Shown here piece after piece: positions 37,620 to 45,640 of a stretch of DNA of 64,000 bases. Position numbers and translations under genes: made by a program. This DNA is from an uncultured Oxalicibacterium sp. (GTDB taxonomy: Bacteria > Pseudomonadota > Gammaproteobacteria > Burkholderiales > Burkholderiaceae_D). Numbering within the stretch: the stretch's first letter is position 1; each line of letters starts with the position of its first letter. The notes beneath the pieces are model-generated. The model ran no database searches. It saw nothing but the letters and a program-made list of their open reading frames with translations, and was not told where the DNA came from. Location of the stretch: assembly GCF_913776015.1 (NCBI RefSeq), contig NZ_CAJYMD010000076.1, forward strand, positions 1 to 64,000, in the 5' to 3' direction.

Positions 37620-38875
37620 TGGTGGCAGCAACAAAGCATATTAGTGGGGTGAGGTGGGCAGTGCAGTGGGGCGTACGCATGACTTCAGTCTTGCTGCTCG
37701 CCGGTATGTTTGCCTTGCCGGCGCTGGCAAACGGTACCAAGCCAGGTGTGCCATCGCGACTTGATCCGGAATTGATGCTGATCGATGTCTACAAGTCACT
37801 GGCTGCCAACCGTCTGCGCGAGGCGCAGGCCAAGGCGGATGCGTTAGTTGCAGCCTATCCGAACTTCCGTCTGGGGCAACTTGTCCGCGGTGATTTGCTG
37901 CTGTTGCACACACAACCGATTAAGACCTTTGGTGCAGCAAAAGACGCGCCAGCCGACAATCTTGCAGCCTTGCGTGCTGAAGCGATGGTGCGGCTTAAAT
38001 CGCTGCGCGAACGTCCTGATCCCAATCTGGTGCCGCAACCCCTACTGCAATTGCGACCCGATCAGAAAAATGTGTTGCTGATGGATGCGCGTCGTTCGCG
38101 CCTCTATGTCTACGAGCGTGGCAGCGACAATCACTTCAAACTCGTGCGTGATTACTACGTCAGTCAAGGCAAACTCGGCGTCGATAAATTCAAGGAAGGC
38201 GACCAGAAAACGCCCCTTGGCATTTACTACATCACATCCCGTGTGCCGGGACCGCGTCTGCCCGAATTTTACGGACCGGGTGCATTGCCGATCAACTATC
38301 CGAACGAATGGGATCGGGTCAATGACCGTGGTGGTTCCGGTATCTGGTTTCACGGCACGCCACCCGATAGTTACAGCCGGCCTCCGCTGTCTTCCGACGG
38401 TTGTATCGTGCTGCCGAATCCCGACATGATTGAGCTGTCGGAACGTGTCCAGGTTGGCATGACGCCCGTGATCATTGCCGAGACACTCAAGTTCGTTACA
38501 CCGGTGCGTGCCGAAGCGGACCGCATCCATGCCAATCGCATGTTGGAAGCCTGGCGCGTCGATCTGGAAAGTACCGACCCGCAAAAGTTGCGTCGTCATT
38601 ATTCGCAGCATTTCAAGGCAATGCGCGGACAGAACCTCAATAGCTGGCTTGAGCGTATTCAGCAAACCAATCTGGGTGCGCGTCAGATCAAGGTTGATCT
38701 CAAGGATGTATCCCTGTTCCGTTACCCCGATCAAAAGGGGCAAAGGGAAATGATCGTCGCTGCTTTCACGCAGGAAGCGGTTATTGGCAAGGGACGACAC
38801 GTAACACGAAAACGCCAGTACTGGGCAAAAGAAGGTGCGCAATGGCGCATTGTTTCTGAAGCCAATATTCAATAG
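37619..38875 (+). CDS. Exported L,D-transpeptidase (YkuD family) with NTF2-like tail
   Basis: A periplasmic peptidoglycan cross-linking or protein-anchoring enzyme candidate, 418 residues. A signal peptide (VLLLAGMFALPALAN) follows a basic start. The YkuD domain spans about residues 145-285 with catalytic H245 in IWFHGTP and nucleophile C262 in SSDGCIVLPN; the common SHGC is SDGC here, as in some related branches. Residues about 300-418 form a second SnoaL/NTF2-like domain (ANRMLEAWRVDLESTDPQKLRRHYSQHF to AQWRIVSE), a layout I associate with Cds6-type L,D-transpeptidases. It is translationally coupled to the TPR gene before it. Confidence 0.9.
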   Translation: MVAATKHISGVRWAVQWGVRMTSVLLLAGMFALPALANGTKPGVPSRLDPELMLIDVYKSLAANRLREAQAKADALVAAYPNFRLGQLVRGDLLLLHTQPIKTFGAAKDAPADNLAALRAEAMVRLKSLRERPDPNLVPQPLLQLRPDQKNVLLMDARRSRLYVYERGSDNHFKLVRDYYVSQGKLGVDKFKEGDQKTPLGIYYITSRVPGPRLPEFYGPGALPINYPNEWDRVNDRGGSGIWFHGTPPDSYSRPPLSSDGCIVLPNPDMIELSERVQVGMTPVIIAETLKFVTPVRAEADRIHANRMLEAWRVDLESTDPQKLRRHYSQHFKAMRGQNLNSWLERIQQTNLGARQIKVDLKDVSLFRYPDQKGQREMIVAAFTQEAVIGKGRHVTRKRQYWAKEGAQWRIVSEANIQ

Positions 38876-38963
38876 GCCACATGTAGCCGATGACGTTTCG
38901 GCCTTTGCCTTGCACGATCGTGCGCTAATTCAAATTCATTACAAATGTAAAAGTCTATTTCGT

Positions 38964-38979
38964 TCGTGGATTTCCACGA
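38964..38979. promoter_or_regulatory. Perfect inverted repeat upstream of the glycine-zipper gene
   Basis: TCGTGGA, two bases, TCCACGA, followed closely by an A/T stretch (TATATA) about 70 nt before the next gene. It could be an operator overlapping a promoter. A second palindrome, GCACGATCGTGC, lies at 38912-38923. No regulator can be named. Confidence 0.35.
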
Positions 38980-39057
38980 TGCGATCTATATATTGACACC
39001 ATGTCCCTGCGAGTAATTTGCCACTGTGGTGAGTGCAGGGCTCCCAAGGAGTCAATC

Positions 39058-39468
39058 ATGTTGCACAAGAAATGGATCGCAGTTGCCTTGCTTGCTACCG
39101 CGGCCGTATCGACTACCGCTTCTGCCGATAACCGGGGCGTCAATACCGCACTGGGTGCAGTGCTTGGTGCCGTCATCGGCAATTCTGTCGGCGGTCAGGA
39201 TGGTGCGGTTGTCGGTGGGGTACTCGGGGCGGTAGTCGGTGCGACAGCTTCTTCGGGACGTGATCGTGATTACGATCGTCGCTATGCCGGGCCACCCCAG
39301 CGTTACTACCGTGAGCCTTACCGCGAACCCGTCTATTACCAGCCAGCACCACAAGGTCGATACTACCGCGATGGATATGGCTATCGTGACGGGGGTTATT
39401 ACCGCGACGAAAGACGTGTTGAGTATCGTCGCCATGATCAATACGAGCGTGATTACTATCGTCGCTAA
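39058..39468 (+). CDS. Exported glycine-zipper protein with Tyr/Arg-rich tail
   Basis: The 136-residue envelope protein starts with a signal peptide (KKWIAVALLATAAVSTTASAD). A glycine-zipper (2TM-type) stretch with repeated GAVLGAVIG and GGVLGAVVGA motifs follows, able to insert into or pack on membranes. The last 70 residues are rich in Tyr, Arg, Asp and Pro and end in DYYRR. The ATG at 39058 is fixed by an AGGAG ribosome-binding site. It is first of three neighbouring small Tyr-rich envelope proteins. The role is unknown; glycine-zipper proteins of this size are often stress-related envelope components. Confidence 0.85.
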   Translation: MLHKKWIAVALLATAAVSTTASADNRGVNTALGAVLGAVIGNSVGGQDGAVVGGVLGAVVGATASSGRDRDYDRRYAGPPQRYYREPYREPVYYQPAPQGRYYRDGYGYRDGGYYRDERRVEYRRHDQYERDYYRR

Positions 39469-39584
39469 TGTTGTTGCTAACTTTCCGATTCAATCTTCAA
39501 GACATGATGAATCGGTGTTATGCGGGACCGTCTGATTCGGGTGAAATTGCCGATGCATGCAGCGGTTCTGCCGAAAGGTTGAAC

Positions 39585-39827
39585 ATGAAACGCATTGTCA
39601 TGTCGCGTACGACGCGACGATTGATCCTGCCGCTGCTGGCAGTCGGTGTGCTCGGAGGTTGTGCGGTGGTACCGTATGACGATGGTTATTACGCACGTCC
39701 TGCCTATAATGCTTCGGTTTATGTCGCACCGGCACCTGTTTATGTGGGCCCAAGTGTCTATTATCGATCTGGCCCGCGGTATTACCATCCGCGTTATTAC
39801 CGTCCTGGCCCGGGCTGGCGTCGCTAA
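39585..39827 (+). CDS. Small Tyr-rich lipoprotein
   Basis: An 80-residue protein with a lipoprotein signal: RRLILPLLAVGVLGGCAVV, a lipobox with cysteine near residue 22. The mature part is almost entirely Tyr, Pro, Val and Arg (SVYVAPAPVYVGPSVYY) and ends in PGWRR. It is 117 nt after the glycine-zipper gene and before a strong terminator. The ATG at 39585 is chosen because the lipoprotein signal follows directly; the ATG at 39600 is also possible. Function unknown. Confidence 0.78.
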   Translation: MKRIVMSRTTRRLILPLLAVGVLGGCAVVPYDDGYYARPAYNASVYVAPAPVYVGPSVYYRSGPRYYHPRYYRPGPGWRR

Positions 39828-39832
39828 AAAAC

Positions 39833-39866
39833 AAAAAGGCTGATCATCATGATCAGCCTTTTTTGT
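39833..39866. terminator. Bidirectional intrinsic terminator
   Basis: The stem AAAAAGGCTGATC / GATCAGCCTTTTT is perfect over 13 bp with loop ATCAT. It has T-runs on both strands and serves the lipoprotein gene and the convergent Tyr/Pro-rich gene. Confidence 0.9.
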
Positions 39867-39907
39867 ATGTGCCTCTTTTCGGGTGCCGAAAGAGATTCTT
39901 GAAGATT

Positions 39908-40252
39908 TTAACGACGGTAGTCGCGATACTCACGATCGTGATAGCGATAAATTACTGCCGGTGGTGGGTAGGGGCGGTAGTAACGCGGTGCTTCATATAC
40001 AACGACCGGCGGCGGTTCATAAACCGGTACTGCGCGACCATACACCACAGGTGGAGCGTAATAGTTTGAGTAGTTGTTGTAGACCGGCGGTGGCGGATAA
40101 TAAACCGGTGCCGGTGGCGCGTAATAGCCATAACCGGGATAACCGCCACCTACACTGATCGACCAGCTAACGCCACCACCGGCAAATGCCGGTGCGGCGA
40201 CTGCCGTACCGAGAGTTAGGGTAAGAATCAGGTGGCGTAGTGGAATGGACAT
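39908..40252 (-). CDS. Exported Tyr/Pro-rich protein
   Basis: A 114-residue protein with a clear signal peptide (HLILTLTLGTAVAAPAFAGG). A low-complexity mature chain rich in Tyr and Pro follows (APVYYPPPPVYNNYSNYY) and ends REYRDYRR. An AAGGAG ribosome-binding site fixes the ATG at 40252. It converges on the Tyr-rich lipoprotein gene and shares its composition and its Arg-Arg end. Function unknown; probably structural or surface-exposed. Confidence 0.82.
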   Translation of the reverse strand: MSIPLRHLILTLTLGTAVAAPAFAGGGVSWSISVGGGYPGYGYYAPPAPVYYPPPPVYNNYSNYYAPPVVYGRAVPVYEPPPVVVYEAPRYYRPYPPPAVIYRYHDREYRDYRR

Positions 40253-40436
40253 GGAAATACTCCTTAAGTCATTCCATTTAACTGCACGCTCTTCGCTTTC
40301 TCAATACCAAATGCGTAAAAGACTGTAACAGCAGAGAACGGATGTTTCCTGCAAGGCAAGAAGCGCTTCATTCGACGATGGCAGGCAGCTACTACTGCCA
40401 TTTCAGGTGTCATAACGCCAACAGATTGGCGAAAAA

Positions 40437-40889
40437 TCAAGCCGGATCGCTCGCAATCAGCAAGGCACAGCGAATTTTTTCTACCAGTACCGTATCCGTC
40501 GCGCCACGCCACCAGCGCATGGCGAGCGATTGCATGCGTGAATGACCGACGATCACGATTTCGATGCCTAGCTTTTCGACCAGATGGGCAATGGTTGGGA
40601 CCGGCTCCCCGACTTTCAGATGGGTGTAAACACGCATGCCGGCATTTTCCAGGACATGCAGACCTTCATCCAGTTGCTGCTGCATTTTTTCCTTTTCAGC
40701 CTGGATTTCTTCTTCGATGCCAACCATGGAAACCATCGCATATTCACCCAGCACGACGGCTTGGGGCGGATTGACGACGACCAGAAGATGAATGTCGGCG
40801 GATGGATCGGGCGCCAGGCGAATGCATTCCTGCAAGGCAGATTGGCTTTCCGGCGTACCGTTATAGGCGATCAGAATTTTGCGATACAT
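40437..40889 (-). CDS. Universal stress protein (UspA family)
   Basis: The 150-residue single Usp domain begins YRKILIAYNGTPESQSALQE, the usual first strand and loop. The ATP-binding motif of many Usp proteins (GxxG, nine residues, G-S/T) is degenerate: the corresponding stretch is VGHSRMQSLAMRWWRGATD, lacking the second glycine. ATP binding is therefore doubtful, as in the UspA subgroup. A GGGAGG ribosome-binding site supports the ATG at 40889. It is co-directional with the Tyr/Pro-rich gene but 184 nt upstream of it. Confidence 0.9.
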   Translation of the reverse strand: MYRKILIAYNGTPESQSALQECIRLAPDPSADIHLLVVVNPPQAVVLGEYAMVSMVGIEEEIQAEKEKMQQQLDEGLHVLENAGMRVYTHLKVGEPVPTIAHLVEKLGIEIVIVGHSRMQSLAMRWWRGATDTVLVEKIRCALLIASDPA

Positions 40890-40980
40890 ATGGCCTCCCG
40901 TAGAACTGAAAGGTAAACACAGTTTCAGTATATCGCCAAGTGCATCGCTTGAAAGCGATTTGCCGTGCGTGCAGGCGGAG

Positions 40981-42180
40981 TCAGTTTTTTTTCAGATGCG
41001 AGAAGATTGCCGCCACGGCTAGTACGCCCAGTGCACCGACAGCAATCACGTTGCCAGTGCCAAAGCGTTCGATGGCCCAGCCGGCTGCGCCGACGCCTGC
41101 TGATTGGCCCAGAAAGAAACAGGACGCGAAAATCGAGACGGCTGCACCGCGTCGCTCAGGCGCCATCTGGGTGGCGTTGATTTGCAAGGTGTTATGTAGC
41201 ATGTAAAAACCGAGGCCGCAGGAAAAACAGGCAGGAATGGCCCACCACCATGACGGTGCCAGACTGATGGTCAATAGCGACAGGCTGACGAAGATGCCTC
41301 CCCATCTGGTCAGCCCCTTTTCACCGAGACGACGCACCAGGCCACGTGAAGCAACGGCATAGAGAAATCCTCCCAAGCCAAACAGCATCACCAGACTTGC
41401 TGCACGAGTCAGTGAAAGATGATGAACCGCATGCAGATGCGAGGCGATGAAGGCGAACGCGCCATAGAGAAAGGCGCCTTCCAGAAAGACGGTGATCAGC
41501 ACGACGCGCGCCCACGGTTGGGCCAATACCAGACGAAATTCGTTGAACATGCGGCGCAAGGCAGCGCCCTCCGCCTTGTGTGTAGTCAGTGCATGCGGTG
41601 GCAGTCGCCTATGAAAGGCGAAGAGCGTCAAGCTCACGACGACGAAATAAGCCGAGACGGCAAAGAAGGGAAAGCGCCAGCTCAGATGATCGGCCGTATA
41701 ACCGCCGAGTAGTACGCCAGCGGAAATGCCGACGATCTGTCCGATCAGAAATTGCGCCAGTACTGGTTGCCGTTCCTCATAGGGCACGACATCGCCGATC
41801 CACGCCATCGAAAGCGGGATGATGGCTGCTGCCGTGGCTCCAGCGGACAGTCGCGCCGCAATCAGCATTGGATAATTGGGCGCGAGAGCGCACAGCAGGG
41901 CAGTACCTGCGCAGGCCAGACAGGCACAGGCGATCACAAAGTATTTGCCGAAGCGATCGCCTACGGGGCCAAAGAAGAGTTGCGAAATACCGTAGGCGAT
42001 CGAAAAAACGGTAATTACATACGCCACTTGTCCGAGCGGAATACCGAATTCACTTGCCAGTCTTGGTAATAGCGGATCCGTCACGCGCAGGGAAATTGCA
42101 CTGCCGAAGGCAGCCAGAGAAAGTGCCGGAATCGTGAAGCGAGGAATGACAGATCTAGCGCCGGCAGAAGAGGCTTCCAT
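40981..42180 (-). CDS. MFS transporter
   Basis: The 399-residue inner-membrane protein has about 12 hydrophobic segments. The MFS loop motif after TM2 reads GPVGDRFGKYFVIACAC (GxxxDRxGK type), and a second half repeats the pattern. It resembles the drug/arabinose-efflux type (AraJ/YdhP-like) in opening with LSLAAFGSAISLRVTDPLLPRLASEFG. The substrate is unknown. The ATG at 42180 (MEASSAGARS) places the first membrane segment near residue 20; an upstream in-frame ATG adds sequence with no membrane character. No regulator is adjacent. Confidence 0.9.
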   Translation of the reverse strand: MEASSAGARSVIPRFTIPALSLAAFGSAISLRVTDPLLPRLASEFGIPLGQVAYVITVFSIAYGISQLFFGPVGDRFGKYFVIACACLACAGTALLCALAPNYPMLIAARLSAGATAAAIIPLSMAWIGDVVPYEERQPVLAQFLIGQIVGISAGVLLGGYTADHLSWRFPFFAVSAYFVVVSLTLFAFHRRLPPHALTTHKAEGAALRRMFNEFRLVLAQPWARVVLITVFLEGAFLYGAFAFIASHLHAVHHLSLTRAASLVMLFGLGGFLYAVASRGLVRRLGEKGLTRWGGIFVSLSLLTISLAPSWWWAIPACFSCGLGFYMLHNTLQINATQMAPERRGAAVSIFASCFFLGQSAGVGAAGWAIERFGTGNVIAVGALGVLAVAAIFSHLKKN

Positions 42181-42485
42181 GTTGTGCGGACACGATGTGA
42201 AGAAGGCGAAAGCGTACCGCAAATCGGCCCTTTGCACAGAAACAGGGCGCAATGGCGCAAAACAGCAAGGGTGGCCAGTGTGTCTGGCGGGAAATAACTG
42301 GCCAGCAAAATCTCCTCATCTTTTCCTACAAGAACTTGCGAAGCAGTCCTATAGAGACTCTGCAAGAGGGTGGATAAGATGCAAGCACGCTACAACGACC
42401 GTGGGCATACAGAAAGGTTCCGTCTCTTTTTGTGGATGCTCACATGCCTTGATGAAAACGTGATCCATGCTTTGGGGAGGAAATC
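42181..42485. other. Intergenic region between MFS gene and a small-protein gene
   Basis: A 305-nt divergent spacer with no credible ORF or hairpin. It ends in a strong GGGGAGG ribosome-binding site for the gene at 42486. Confidence 0.5.
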
Positions 42486-42902
42486 ATGTCTGTTCTGCAT
42501 CCTGCATACCGCGACGCTGGTGAAATCCTGAAAACCATGGGCCGCGAAAAAATTGGCGATATCGACTGGCCCGCTTATGTCGAGGCGCGTCATCAGTTGG
42601 AAGAAAATCCGGAAGACCGTGCCGAGCAGGCGCTTGCTCGCAAGCGTGCCCAGGCGCTGCACTACCTGATCGCCAGAAAACAAAATCTGACGGATGGTTA
42701 CAGCAAGGTCGAGTCCCGCGTCTTCACGCCGGAATTCGTCAACGAACTGGGACAAGCCAATTCGACACGTCGTGCCATGCGCAATCCATGGCTGACTGGC
42801 GCGCTGCAAGGCAGTAGTAACGAAGAAAAATCGAAGAACGATCATGAAAACGTTTTGCCGTTCGGACCGCACATTACGGTAGAAACCGGCACGCCACATT
42901 GA
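42486..42902 (+). CDS. Hypothetical protein, 138 residues, soluble
   Basis: I do not recognise this protein. It is highly charged and helical (VEARHQLEENPEDRAEQALARKRAQALHYL), with a more polar C-terminal third ending HITVETGTPH. There is no signal peptide or membrane segment. A strong GGAGG ribosome-binding site fixes the ATG at 42486. A very small exported-protein gene follows 32 nt later, possibly co-transcribed, and then the exported superoxide dismutase. Confidence 0.72.
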   Translation: MSVLHPAYRDAGEILKTMGREKIGDIDWPAYVEARHQLEENPEDRAEQALARKRAQALHYLIARKQNLTDGYSKVESRVFTPEFVNELGQANSTRRAMRNPWLTGALQGSSNEEKSKNDHENVLPFGPHITVETGTPH

Positions 42903-42934
42903 TTCGATCTCATCCATTAGCAAGCGAGAGTGTC

Positions 42935-43093
42935 ATGAAACCATCTTTCCTGTCGGCGGCTGCAGTAGTAGCCGGTATTCTTTTTACGATGTTGCAGCCG
43001 GCCGCCGCATCAGCCGAACCATCGAGCAACTTCGCGCAACAGCCACAAATCAGCACGCTTGTCACCATCGCCATTCCTCCTTACAAGCGCTAA
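42935..43093 (+). CDS. Small exported protein, 52 residues
   Basis: A signal peptide (KPSFLSAAAVVAGILFTMLQPAAASAE) leaves a mature peptide of about 25 residues ending IPPYKR. The ATG at 42935 has a GAGAG-type ribosome-binding site. Function unknown. Its position between a soluble unknown gene and the exported superoxide dismutase suggests an envelope role, as inference only. Confidence 0.6.
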   Translation: MKPSFLSAAAVVAGILFTMLQPAAASAEPSSNFAQQPQISTLVTIAIPPYKR

Positions 43094-43287
43094 AAGTCAA
43101 GCGAGGGCAGGTATAGGTGCAACGTTTGGCGGACTGCTCCGGATGGAGCAGCATTGCCATTTTTGATCGTTGATTTCAGATTTTGAGCCTATCTGCCGCA
43201 TGTAATCGCGTATCTGATCGATCAAGCTGCAATCAGGCGGACTTGATGATCATAGCCAGCCGATTTTTACACTCATCAGGAGAAACC

Positions 43288-44019
43288 ATGTTCAAACCGT
43301 CCTTGTTGCTCGCCCTCATGCTGACTGTGGGTGCGGTGCATGCGCAATCGACCAAGCCGGCGGAGCCTGCTGCAGCATCCTCTGCCACGACCGCAGCAAA
43401 GCAAACTTTTCAGCAGCCAGCGTTGCCTTACGCATCCAATGCATTGGAGCCGGTGATCGATATGGCAACCATGGAACTGCATTACGGCAAGCATCACAAG
43501 GCTTATTACGACAATCTGAACAAGGAAGCCGCAGACAACAGCAAGCTGGCAGCGCAATCCTTGCCGCAACTGATGAAATCGATTTCCCGCTATCCAGCCG
43601 TGGTTCGTAACAATGCCGGTGGTGCATGGAACCATGATTTCTTCTGGGCCACGATGGCACCGGCAGAGCAGCGTGGCGAGCCATCTGCAGCACTGCTTAA
43701 GCGTATCGAAACCGATTTCGGTTCACTCGACAAGATGAAGGAAGCGTTCAACACCGCTGGCACCAAGCAGTTCGGCTCAGGATGGGCGTGGGTGATTGTG
43801 AAGGGTGGCAAGTTGGTTGTTTCTTCCACCCCGAATCAGGATAACCCGCTGATGGATGTGGCTGAGGTCAAAGGCACACCAATTCTTGGTAACGATGTCT
43901 GGGAACATGCCTACTATCTGAAGTACAACAATCGTCGTGGCGATTATCTGAAGGAATGGTGGAAGGTCGTGAACTGGAACGAGGTCAACAAGCGTTTCGA
44001 CGAAGCCGTCAAGAAATAA
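43288..44019 (+). CDS. Exported Fe/Mn superoxide dismutase
   Basis: A 243-residue Fe/Mn-type SOD that dismutates superoxide, with an N-terminal signal peptide (LLLALMLTVGAVHAQ) and a roughly 20-residue Ala/Thr linker before the enzyme. It should therefore act in the periplasm. Ligand motifs are visible: HYGKHHKAYYDNL, AWNHDFFW and DVWEHAYYLKY. The ATG at 43288 is fixed by an AGGAG ribosome-binding site and the signal peptide. Most bacterial periplasmic SODs are Cu/Zn type, so an exported Fe/Mn enzyme is noteworthy though not unique. A terminator follows. Confidence 0.93.
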   Translation: MFKPSLLLALMLTVGAVHAQSTKPAEPAAASSATTAAKQTFQQPALPYASNALEPVIDMATMELHYGKHHKAYYDNLNKEAADNSKLAAQSLPQLMKSISRYPAVVRNNAGGAWNHDFFWATMAPAEQRGEPSAALLKRIETDFGSLDKMKEAFNTAGTKQFGSGWAWVIVKGGKLVVSSTPNQDNPLMDVAEVKGTPILGNDVWEHAYYLKYNNRRGDYLKEWWKVVNWNEVNKRFDEAVKK

Positions 44020-44045
44020 GCATCAGGATTCGATGCGATAGTAAA

Positions 44046-44078
44046 AAAAGCCCGGCACTTGCAATGCCGGGCTTTTGC
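44046..44078. terminator. Intrinsic terminator between SOD and tenA
   Basis: The stem AAAAGCCCGGCA / TGCCGGGCTTTT is perfect over 12 bp with a 7-nt loop, 26 nt after the SOD stop. It has T/A runs for both strands and probably also ends the convergent tenA transcript. Confidence 0.9.
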
Positions 44079-44096
44079 ATATGTGTCAGAGCAGGT

Positions 44097-44759
44097 TCAA
44101 ACTGGCCATTGTTCAAGGCGATAGGCCGAATCCCAGAACATCCATTCCAGCTGCGCTGCACGTGTGTAAGCCGCGTGCATGGCTTGACGCGTTTCGTCGC
44201 TAGCGACGGCAGCGACACGATCAACGGTCGTAATCACCGCGCGCACGGCTGCGTGGAATTCTTCTCCGGCGTAAGTATCGATCCACGATTGGTAGGGGTT
44301 GTTCTTTGCGGCACGGTCAACGATGTCGCGTCCGATTTCTGCATAGATCCAGAAGCAGGGCAGCAGTCCAGCCAGCACAACAGGGTAAGAAGCGCTCCAT
44401 GCGTTGGCCATCAGGAAACTCGTGTAGTGATGGGCGGCAGGCGAAAGCGGTGTGGCGGCAAACATCGCCGGGGTGACGTTGAACTGCTCCATGAAATCCT
44501 TGTGCAGGCTGCGCTCCACCACGATCGCAGTTTGTGCGCCTATGGAAAACTGCACGATTTCGTCGGTGTTGTCGGCCTTGGCGGCTGCAATCGCAAGGGC
44601 ACGACCGAAGGCGATCAGGTAGTGCGCATCCTGAATCATGTAATGGCGAAAACGTTCCTGGCTCAACGTACCGGCCGCCAGTTCGGTATTGAAGGGCATG
44701 GTGCGCGTTGCTTCGAACAGCGCTGCATTCTTTTCCCAGATTTCAGCAGTAAAGGACAT
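44097..44759 (-). CDS. tenA: TenA (aminopyrimidine aminohydrolase / thiaminase II), Cys class
   Basis: Hydrolyses amino-HMP to HMP in salvage of degraded thiamin. The 220-residue protein keeps all four key residues at the numbering of Bacillus subtilis TenA: D44 (MIQDAHYL), Y112 (HHYTSF), nucleophile C135 (LLPCFWIY) and E205 (QLEWMFWD). This makes the assignment firm. The ATG at 44759 gives the normal N-terminus MSFTAEIWEKN. A second, Cys-less TenA-family gene lies 64 nt upstream on the same strand. No thiamin riboswitch was seen upstream of either gene. Confidence 0.94.
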   Translation of the reverse strand: MSFTAEIWEKNAALFEATRTMPFNTELAAGTLSQERFRHYMIQDAHYLIAFGRALAIAAAKADNTDEIVQFSIGAQTAIVVERSLHKDFMEQFNVTPAMFAATPLSPAAHHYTSFLMANAWSASYPVVLAGLLPCFWIYAEIGRDIVDRAAKNNPYQSWIDTYAGEEFHAAVRAVITTVDRVAAVASDETRQAMHAAYTRAAQLEWMFWDSAYRLEQWPV

Positions 44760-44823
44760 GGTTTCTCGTAAAGGTAAAAAATCGCATGTTGCGACGGATG
44801 AAAGAGGCAAGTGATACGTTGCG

Positions 44824-45522
44824 TCAGTCGTATTGCAGTGGTGTGTAGACGTGATCAAAGAACTCGCGTTCGAGTCGGACAGCACGCGCAAACATGTCGG
44901 CGCTGCGGCGCTGCGTATCCGCATCCTGGGCAGGACCGGTGCGATCGAGTTCGGTGCGTAGCCAGTTGACGAAATCGGCGAAGGCGTTGTTGTTGTGCAA
45001 GGTAATCCATTCGGCATGGATGAACTTTGGCGGCAATGCGGCATGCTTGCGATCGGCCCAGCTCAAATACAACCATTCGGCCACGACCAGAACCGACAGG
45101 CACAAGGAGTACACCTGGCTTTCTGCCGCTTCCCTCATCAAATTCTGGAATGCCTTGGTTGGTTCGGTCAGCGTCGGCATGTTGCGATGGCGTGCATCGA
45201 CCTTGAGATGATCGAAAGAGCGCAGGAAATAGGTATTTTCATCGCTGGTAATCATGGCGGCGAAATGTGCCAGACGCACACGCGATTCAAAGCGATCTGC
45301 ACTGGCGATTGCCGCGCCAAGAAGGGCGACGAAACGATCGATGAATTGATAGTCCTGCACCAGGTAATGCACGAGCACGTCGTCGGCCACGCTGCCGGCG
45401 AACAGTTCGTCGATGAAACGATGCTGGGTGGCAGCATCCCAATTGGCGCGATTCTGTTCTCGCAACCAGTCGGTAAAACGCAGGGATGTATCCGAACGTT
45501 GTTCAAAACTTGCTTCGTTCAT
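44824..45522 (-). CDS. TenA-family protein, Glu class (no catalytic Cys)
   Basis: The 232-residue protein has the same helical TenA/THI-4 fold (HYLVQDYQFIDRFVALLGAAIA). At the position of the TenA cysteine it reads VVAEWLYLSWA, so Cys is replaced by Ala-Glu as in the TenA_E class. Plant TenA_E enzymes act on formyl-amino-HMP and amino-HMP. Here the same activity is inferred from family and from the adjacent TenA_C gene. The ATG at 45522 (MNEASFEQRS) was chosen; a few extra codons upstream are possible. It lies 118 nt downstream of the MazG-like gene, so the three may form one operon. Confidence 0.85.
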   Translation of the reverse strand: MNEASFEQRSDTSLRFTDWLREQNRANWDAATQHRFIDELFAGSVADDVLVHYLVQDYQFIDRFVALLGAAIASADRFESRVRLAHFAAMITSDENTYFLRSFDHLKVDARHRNMPTLTEPTKAFQNLMREAAESQVYSLCLSVLVVAEWLYLSWADRKHAALPPKFIHAEWITLHNNNAFADFVNWLRTELDRTGPAQDADTQRRSADMFARAVRLEREFFDHVYTPLQYD

Positions 45523-45640
45523 GGGGCTCCTGAAAACAGCATGCACCTGGTAGTGCGTTGACGGGCAAAAGCAGCAATATAGGCAAGAAATGGCTGCGCG
45601 TTCTTGACCTCTGCCAATTCTTCGAAAAACGTTTCTTTTT

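Noticed and set aside
45523-45640. Possible thiamin riboswitch upstream of the TenA genes
   Set aside because: Searched both gaps on the reverse strand for THI-box sequences (CTGAGA and the pyrophosphate-helix consensus) and saw none.
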